Part shown: positions 56,050 through 64,000 of the stretch, piece by piece
Layout: every line of letters starts with the position of its first letter
Position numbering within the stretch: the first letter of the stretch is position 1
NCBI GenBank assembly: GCA_013396525.1
Contig: VWYX01000685.1
Location: forward strand, 67,330 to 131,329
Reading direction: 5' to 3'
DNA: 64,000 bases
Origin: Chaetorhynchus papuensis
Lineage: Eukaryota > Chordata > Aves > Passeriformes > Rhipiduridae
Translations under genes and position numbers: made by a program
The notes under the pieces: generated by a model
What the model was told of the DNA's origin: nothing
Database searches by the model: none
Seen by the model: only the letters and a program-made list of their open reading frames with translations

Positions 56050-59000
56050 TTTAGCTTTCAGATACTCAAGTTTATTACAGACTTAACACAATAAAACATA
56101 GTATAAAAAAAAGTAGATTGCGAAGTCTTCACATCATGGAATGCCAATAGTTAAAAAAATTGAAGTCATATCCTTGAAAATACATGAAGGTGAGTGGGAA
56201 AATATGGTGGGATAGAGGGAAAACTTGTGGGAGACAGGGAAGAAGGGGAGAAAAATATTAAGTCAGTTTAAAAAAAAGATATACATGATCCAAGCTTTTT
56301 AAATAGAAAATTTAATATCATTCTTTGAGTCAAACAATCCTGTCTAGAAACATATATTCATAATGAAGTTAAGTCCAGATGTTCAACCTCTGAATAACAA
56401 GATCCCTTGCGCCCCAGTTAGCTTACATTAACATAGCTCCCGTGTCCTACGAGTCATTCCAAAATACTCTTTGACTCCTAGAGTGTTTATCATGCTTTAC
56501 TGGATAGATTGTTTGCTACACCGTTACAAGAACATCTTAAGTTACAAAAATAGTTATCACTCATTAGTATTTCTATACATATCTCAAGCTATTATATGCA
56601 CACTCTGTACAGTGGATGTTAACAGTAGTTAAATTTGCTTCCTTAAAACAAACAAAAGAACTAAATCACAGTCAGTCAGACCCAAAATACTCAGGCACCA
56701 TAATACACTTACATGTGTGGTACTAAACATCCCTGCCCATGCAAAGCAAAAGCAGTTTCAGTACCCAGGAAATATATGCATCCAAGCTGTAGGACCCTTG
56801 TGATGGCTGGTTGAAGAGGAGAGTATGAGGACCAGGACCTTACTCCCACTGAACAGTCTCCCCCTAAACTGCAGGGCTCTCCACACTAAGTGTGCAGATG
56901 CCATGCAGACTGCTGTCCCTGGCCAACAGGCCTGCCTACATGTGGAAAAGCAGATTTACATAGCAAAAGCTGTAGGCAGAAGAATTACCCCAGAATACCC
57001 CTCTGATACTGATCAGCATTCCAGAGCTAAACATAAAATAGGAAGGTGACTTCTAAAATGGAACAAACACTGGGTGTTTGGCACAGCCAAATAATTCTTC
57101 TCAGCATCTTGGCTGGGATCTATTCCTCCTTCCCCATGCTAAAAGAAAAATATTAGACTTTTTGGCATGACCAAGGCCATCACTAACAAATATTTTGCTG
57201 GTTGCAAGCAGGCCATTGCTGAAGTATATTGGTTGCACTTGCATTATTTATCCTTCCCTTTGAGTAGTGGAAAGCCTGGAAGAATTACAAGGTTTGTGGC
57301 ATTTTGTTAGACCAGCAAGTAAAAAAAATTTAGTTCTTAGAGGTACCACTTTCTCATCTCTTAACTCTACAAGTCCAGTTCAGCTGATGTGAAGCTTCCT
57401 GCAGCTGCCCAACTCTGAAACAAGTCACACATTTCAGAAGGTGCTGTCTGGGAACAGACAGATGTCTCGCTATAGATTTGGGGGGTGGGAAGAAAAACAA
57501 AACCACAACTACCACCCCTCAAAAAAAGGAGGAAATAAAAAAGGAAACCTTAAATGCTGAATAAGAAATAACACTATTTCTCTTTTAATATTGTCTAAAT
57601 ATAGAAATTTCTCTCATACCACTCCAAGCACCATCCTTTCCATCATGAGGACACAACACTTCAGTCAGGTTAAAGACCCTCACGGTTCAATCCAAGCACT
57701 TAAGAGTTCAGTGGTTAAATGGTTCCCTTTGTTTAACAGATGCTGAAAAGCCCAGGCGTGTTTGCAATGTACTACTGTGAAAAAATATATTCACTTGCAG
57801 AACTTCAAGGACAATTTGAAGCAAAGTCAACTAAAGCATGTACTCAAATCTGCCAACATCAAGCTGCAAAATATAACTACGTTAATACCAAGGTCATGCA
57901 CACATCGGAAGTGCATTAAGAACTTCTAAGTTATACCACAGAGGAAAAAATACTTATGGTTTGTCTTCACAAAAGATTAAGAATTAAGCAACCATCCCCT
58001 AAATATTGAGATGAGTAAAGAAATTACGAATGAGCTTTTACAGGCTTTTTCCCACACCAGGAATTCAAGAATGTCAGTATTTCATCTTTTAGTAAGACTG
58101 CCTCCCTTTAAATCTCTCCAAACAGATATTTGATGGTTAGATCTTTGATGGTTTGGATCTTGGACGTTATTCATTCATTCTTTTATTTTTAAAGCAGCGT
58201 ATTTGAAGTGTACAATAACTTTGTTCTCCAATGGCCAAATAGTTAACCTTCTTATGCATTTAAGTGTTCCATACTTACTTAAGTTAAAATTTTGAAATTT
58301 TACAGTTATTCTAAACAGAATAAATTAAGCTGATTTTCAATAGTGCCATTACAGTGCAACATCTGGACTATATTTCTCATTGTTTTAAGAAATAACAGAG
58401 CTTCCGTTTTAAAGTGCAACAGGTTTTGGTAAAGGAATTGCTAGAAAGCATTCAAGTGAAAAGAATTCTACTAGAAATAAACACACTGCAATATCAGTAT
58501 AAAGGTATTTGATAGCATTTGAAGACTAGGGGAAGTTTCAAGTGAAATATGAATCACTTCAGAAGACACACAGAAGATAAACCAGGAAAAACATTGTAAT
58601 TTTTCAACCTTTCTGGAGAGAATTGTACTTACAGATTTACAACTGAACTGAAAGGCTTGCCTTTTTTATTTTAAAATCAAGATAAAATGAATGTGAAAAA
58701 TGTAAGGTCTGTCACTTAGCTCTATACTGATACCTTGTTTACCAAGTTATACAAGTTAATACTGAGTTCCCTTGCTCCCTTAGCATGTTTCAAAGCTCAC
58801 ATAAAGCAAGTTTAAGTTAAATATTCACACAGATGTTTACCTGCTTATCTGATGAGATGTTATATTAAAATTAGTAGATAAATTGAAATACTTGCCTTAT
58901 TTGGTTAGTAATATGCTGACAGTTGTGCAAGGGCATACTAGCACTTGGAACGAAAAGCCTTTTATTCTCCTGTTACTGACTTATTTGAGAATTCAGTTAA

Positions 59001-61646
59001 CCCACAGTTTGTTACTTAAGATGAGAACACTTCATCATTCAGTAAGTCTATCACAATTTGATGATGTTATAGATATCCTAGATGACAAAAACTGTGTTTT
59101 ATGTTCTCCCTTCCAACACATACAAGGAAAAAATAATTCCACTCAATTCTTTAATTTAAGTCAGCAAATTCCAAGCAACGTTAAGAACCACAGGTTTAAG
59201 TATTGATTTTGCTCAGCATGTTCACCAAAATTTCAGAAGTCAGTTTGAGTCTCAACATTGCATAAAGTGTAACTTCCCCCTTGCCATGCTTGTTCAAAAG
59301 CAGCATTCACTACTGTCACCAAATAATTTGATCATTGTGCCATTCCAGTTATTTTAGGTTACCTTTCATCCTTGGAAGAAAAATTTGTTTTAAATCAATA
59401 TAACTATCTGCCTACAGCTGTTTTCTTCTTTTTCTATTTCAAAAAAACAAACAACAACCCCCAAACAAAAGCAGCACTCTAGTGTGTAAATATTTAAGCC
59501 CAGAAGAAAAGAGCCTGTGTCACTTGCTGGCAGACTTCAGTTCTGATATGATTTAAACCAGAATTCTCTCCCCACTCTCCATTATCAGCATATCTTTCTA
59601 CAACAGGTAACAAAGAGTTTGCCTCTCTGCTTCTAGCCAGCTCCCCACTCTCCTGGTCTTCAGTTATCACCTGTATCTTTTCAGGCTATCAGACGAGCTC
59701 ACGCATGCATTTCAGCAGCCACAGGACTGAAAGTTATCTAAACTCTAGAAAGGTGAGTCAATTGTGAACTAGTTTCCCTCGTGACTGTGAGCTGTAATAA
59801 AGAATGTTTACTTTTAAGGGCCCAAAATGAAGAACAATCTTCAGAATATAACTACAATAAGTCATGTGAATTGACTACTCCTGTTACAGAAGTTCTCTAA
59901 AGGCAAAAAATGAAGTCTTCATCTTATCAACAACTATATGAAACTGACTGATGAAGTTCCAAAAGTTTTCATAGACTGTCAAAGTAAATGCTCACAGCAA
60001 TTCAAATAGAGAAGGGTGGGGGGTTTATTATGGTTACTTAATGCCTTTTAAATCAGTCTTACATCACCCACATTCTTTTCCCCACCCACCCCTTAGGTCC
60101 ATCTAAGACAGGCTAGTAAAGAAAAGCGTAATGCAGACATGTATCTTCACTGAAGTACTGGAGCATCAGAGATTGTTAGTGGCAAGTTACTCAGAAGCCT
60201 TTTTCCATAGTGTTTATTGCAAATTCATTTTGTGCAGCTTATTTCCAGGAGATAGGCAGCATAAAACCAGTAATATCTATTTTAAAAAATACATTATTCA
60301 TTACAATGCAACAGACTCAATAGTACGTTCTTACAGCTGCATCTTACCTAATTCTGAAACAAAACAATCCCGATCTAGCTAATTAAAAAGTTAACCCTTA
60401 GAACAGTCAGCCTTGAGGAGTCAAACAACTTTGGACCCAAAGTTTATACTCATCATGATTGACAATTACCCCAGAAATTCGCATGTGCAAACTGTGCTAC
60501 AGAAACTATTTAATGCTATCAGTCAGTAATCTTATAATTACATCAGCAAGTACTCCAACAGAAAGAATTGCTTCATCTTCCCTTACATAACTTTGATGTG
60601 ACCTTTGAGTGCTCTGGAAGTACAGATAACTACTGCATTTGCTTAATGAGCCTGTGCAAGAAATAAACACAACCCAACATATTAACACTTAAAAGTTGCT
60701 TAGATGCATAATATATTAAAACAGTAAAAATCACAAAAATTTACACCAAGCTCTCCAAACCCATGCTCAAAGTTTCCCACCTAGTTCCAACTGCACAACC
60801 TTGATTTTAATACCTGTTCTAAAAAGTTTACTAAAAAACAGACTGGTAAAGTTCTGCTCATTTTCTAGACTCTTGTATTTTTCCTTTGTCAGTAATTGTT
60901 GTGGGGGTTGTTTTTTGTTTCATTTTAAACCCAGCTTTAAATCTATCAATATATATTCTCCTTATTCCATCCCAGAGGTAGCAAGAGGGAATGTGAACAA
61001 AAAGATGCCAGATTCTAGAAAACTGCACATTCAACTATTGTGTCATCCAAGAGAGCTTTCCTGGCTTTCATAGACTGCATGTCACCTCTAATCATGGATA
61101 GCAAATAAAGTGTAGAATCCCAAAATAAAGAACTATTGCCACTGGGTTACTAATAGAAGTTTCACTAATAGATACCTCAAAGTAATCTTGTTATTTAAGT
61201 AGTAATACTGCATTTTCAATAGGCAAATATCAAGAACTGAAGTATAAACTTAAAATTTATGAGTATTATTTTTTTAAAATTCTCATTAGTGACACATTTC
61301 ACCTAAACATAGACATACACACAGTTACTCTAAGCTGATGTACCACACTGTAAGGAAAAGTCCCAGTTCTGTTCAAGAATCTGATATTCCCCCTCTCCCT
61401 CCCACCACACAACTTGACAGAAGTGCTTACAGTAACAGAAAGCAAACAGAAGGGGAAAACACAACATTTAACAAGTGCACCTATTTACAATTTGCACCTT
61501 TCCCTCCTTGTATCTAAAGTGAACAGATCTCCATGTTTGCTATGCTGTACATTACATGTACTCTCCACTCCACATAGTACCAGTTCTATCCAAAGGATCT
61601 CTGCAAGCACCAACAGCAGACATTCCACACCACTCAACAGGTGCTT
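56050..61646 (-). other. TMEM106B: probable long 3' UTR of TMEM106B
   Basis: Mammalian TMEM106B is known to have a 3' UTR of several kilobases. Here 5.6 kb of AT-rich sequence without CR1 copies or convincing open frames follows the stop codon. It ends near a minus-strand AATAAA at 56071-56076, just before the solo LTR. Earlier candidate signals exist, so shorter forms are likely too. The extent is inference. Confidence 0.5.
56071..56076 (-). promoter_or_regulatory. TMEM106B: candidate distal poly(A) signal of TMEM106B
   Basis: TTTATT on +, AATAAA on the minus strand, about 5.57 kb after the stop codon. Confidence 0.35.
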
Positions 61647-61785
61647 TTACTGTGGAGGCTGAAGGACATTTAAATATTCTGACTGGCCCAGCTGGTAAGT
61701 CGTGTTTCCTCCACAGTCCACATACTGGTATCTCTCCTGGGATATTTGCTCAGGGTGGCCTAAGTACGAGGTTGTCACTGTCACT
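61647..61785 (-). CDS. TMEM106B: TMEM106B last coding exon
   Basis: Acceptor TTTTTAAG, 139 nt of coding sequence to TAA at 61649-61647. It starts by completing a Gln codon, followed by VTVTTSYLGHPEQ. The human counterpart as I know it has FGHSEQ and ends QPQQ, so the bird protein differs at several positions. Confidence 0.94.
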
Positions 61786-62564
61786 CTTAAAAAGACAGAA
61801 GAGAAGAGATTTTGAGTTTCCTACTCTAAAAATCACTGGATTTATATTACTAGGATTATTAATGAAAAGGTTTTTGAACAAAATATGTTTTAAATAAATT
61901 TAAGAACATTACTGATTTACTACAGATTTTCTCCATAAAAGACATCTAGTTCCTTTTGCTAAAGATGCTAAAGCTGAGGTTTACTTGTAATATCTACCAC
62001 TACAAATAATATTTCTTGTTTGTGACAAGAAAGCAAGTGATTAAGCTACAAGCCATACTATATGTAGTATAAAGACACCCCCTGCTCCCTCACCAACAAA
62101 AGACCCCATCATGCTGAAATTTATTCAATGTCACAAAAAGCAGTCTCTGACCGAGTACAAAAACAGGTAACTCCTTCAAGATCAAAGACCTCAGCAAGTT
62201 TTGAACGGTGGCCGATACACAAAGTAATTTTAAAGTTAAGAGACATCTGTAGTTCCATGACTATAGCCCAGCCAACTGCAGAGCAGACATAGCAACAATG
62301 ATTCTATTTAATCCAGTCTTTACACCAGCAGAACCAGACAAAAGACACAGTTCACTTCCTATAACTATAAAGCTACTACACTAGAAAGCAAGTTGGCTTC
62401 ATTTTATCTGTGATGCAAAGACTCCAGGTTTAAGTATTTGAGTATTATTTCAATGAGATTATATGGCTTCTGAAGTTGTTTCCCACACATAGGAAGACTA
62501 CCATACTTACTGCATCATCACTACTATGTTATGTACTTTGATAGATGGTAAAGTGCAGAAGTCA
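61647..62564 (-). CDS. TMEM106B: TMEM106B, last two coding exons
   Basis: TMEM106B is a type II glycoprotein of late endosomes and lysosomes; human variants modify frontotemporal dementia risk, and its luminal domain forms amyloid fibrils in aged brain. The window holds exons 62564-62511 and 61785-61647, joined in phase, coding for the last 63 complete residues. Diagnostic stretches are DFCTLPSIKVHNIVVMM, then QERYQYVDCGGNTTYQ and SEYLNVLQPPQ before TAA. They include the two luminal cysteines known to pair (C214 and C253 in human) and the last N-glycosylation site (NTT). The cytosolic part, membrane segment and earlier luminal part are off the right edge. Confidence 0.95.
61786..62510. other. 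TMEM106B last intron
   Basis: 725 bp, AT-rich; nothing else recognised. Confidence 0.7.
62511..62564 (-). CDS. TMEM106B: TMEM106B penultimate coding exon
   Basis: A 54-nt exon with acceptor TTTTGCAG and donor GTAAGTATGG. It starts with the last base of a Tyr codon and ends with two bases of the Gln codon. It carries the first of the two disulphide cysteines (DFC). Confidence 0.93.
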
Positions 62565-64000
62565 CTGCAAAAAAGAACAATTGTTAGATTTACATCAAAC
62601 TTTTCCAGGGTAATCATCTAAAAAGCAAGACTTGTGGCTTCAACTGGAAATTCTGCTGCTCTGTCCACACAGCTGCTAGCAATGGCAACAGAATCATTTG
62701 CCAGTAACTAAATGCTGACCTGGACCTACTTTTATTTTATATACATAGTCTTACTTTCACAGATTCTGTCTTCACATGTGTTTGCTTTCATATAATGCTT
62801 GCCAACAGAAGTGTCCTGAGAAAGTATTCACTCCGTCTTCCAGAAGCTAACCAAGGTTAACCTGAGTTCCTACATTTAAAGCCAGACAATATCACTTTGT
62901 CACCTTTTCTTTGCACTCATCCACTTCTGTATTATGCAAAGTAACCTTTAACCAACATACAGAGATTCCAAAGTCAAGGTGATTGCTCTCTTGCAAGATA
63001 GAAAACCTTTTCAGACTTACATTTTCAGACACAAGCCTACATACCAGTCATAAAGAGCACCGTGTAAGTGCATATTTTTAACCCCTGCTTCCTAAATAAA
63101 TGCTCTTGGTCACAAATTTATCAGATCTAAAATGAAAAGCATGTGATCAGTGCAATAAGATTGCTTGGCAGTCACCTACACTATTTTCATGCCCCCTGCA
63201 CCAACAAAAATGAGATATAAACAGTGAGTGAACACAGCTCATCCATATTGTAAGAAAATACAGTATTATCATGAGTTCTGTGAAGGCTATTTATGATATT
63301 TATTCCTCATGCATCCAAAGAGATTCACAAGATTCAGTGTTTACATAAAGCTAACTTACATACTTTTAAAAGGTGACAGAGGTTCAACATTTTCTGTTGA
63401 TTTGAATTTTGTGTCTCTCTTGCCATTTCATACCTAATTCATTTGATTTCAACACTTCAAAGCAATAAGCTTTTCTCTCACCCTAAAGGGGCTGGCATCC
63501 ACTAGAACTGTGCACAGACCTGAAGTCTCAATAGTTAACTCTTTCTGTTCAGTCTGCATTTCGGTGTTAAGAGAACTAAAATTGGGGTTTTTGACCAAGA
63601 TATAATGAGCTAACAGTCTGTTGGACAAATGAACTTTCAGAAGCTATGAATAAAACCACTCAAAGGGCAGTCCATAAACACTGCTTACCATTGTATACAC
63701 AGTGTGACGAAAAGTTTCTAATTTGCATACCACTAAATACAAATTTCCTTCTACTGCAGAGAAACTTGTGCGAAAGTTACTAGAGAACTTGTTAGGGGAA
63801 CACACCTGCACTTTCCCCCCCCTAAAGCAGCAGTCCTAACTAGTGCCAAGGCCTAAAATATTGGAACAGAAATGCCATTTAAAGGGTTTCTAGCCAGGTA
63901 CAGCAAGCCACTATAAGAAAATAATCAAACAATTGTGATTTACCTATCTTTCAGTACTATTAAACTTGAAGAAAATGCCCCAATGTCTTTTCAAACAGAT
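62565..64000. other. TMEM106B intron (right part off window)
   Basis: I looked for the exon encoding the TVPTVIAEEMSYM-type segment that should precede the 54-nt exon and did not find it up to the right edge. No repeats recognised. Confidence 0.6.

Noticed and set aside
63940..64000. Possible upstream TMEM106B exon at the right edge
   Set aside because: The reverse strand translates to nothing like the expected luminal segment in any frame.

Overview
The window looks like bird nuclear DNA, most likely Neoaves. The reasons are interrupted genes with GT-AG introns, several copies of the avian CR1 retroposon, two solo LTRs of avian endogenous-retrovirus type, an AT-rich background and one sharp CpG island. 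It contains three protein genes in the order VWDE(+), a small five-EGF gene(-), TMEM106B(-). VWDE convergent with TMEM106B is the arrangement known from other vertebrates. The species cannot be named from the sequence alone.

0-13 kb (+): the 3' half of VWDE (von Willebrand factor D and EGF domain-containing protein), 15 coding exons giving about 748 C-terminal residues. In order these are a cadherin-like module, EGF and calcium-binding EGF modules, a large Ser/Thr-rich mucin-like exon ending in an EGF, nine EGF repeats that each sit in their own phase-1 exon (eight of exactly 96 nt), and a seven-codon last coding exon. The N-terminal part with the VWF-D domain lies off the left edge. A solo LTR follows at about 14.4-14.75 kb.

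18-24.5 kb (-): a five-exon gene for a 195-residue protein with a signal peptide, five EGF-like repeats and a basic tail, starting in a CpG island. I do not recognise it by name. Its last exon aligns without gaps to the last EGF exon of VWDE, and the two genes lie tail to tail, so it may have arisen by inverted duplication of the VWDE EGF array. CR1 copies lie in its intron, upstream of exon 2, and directly against the CpG island.

25.9-55.4 kb: about 30 kb with no convincing gene. It holds two small minisatellites (29 bp and 39 bp units), several palindromes including a perfect 42-bp one, and A-runs and alternating purine-pyrimidine tracts.

55.4-64 kb: a solo LTR on the + strand, then on the - strand a probable long 3' UTR (about 5.6 kb) and the last two coding exons of TMEM106B, a lysosomal type II membrane protein. 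These exons carry the two luminal cysteines and the last N-glycosylation site. The rest of TMEM106B is off the right edge.

The main result is the small five-EGF secreted protein between VWDE and TMEM106B. All splice junctions and frames were worked out by eye; no transcript or database evidence was available.
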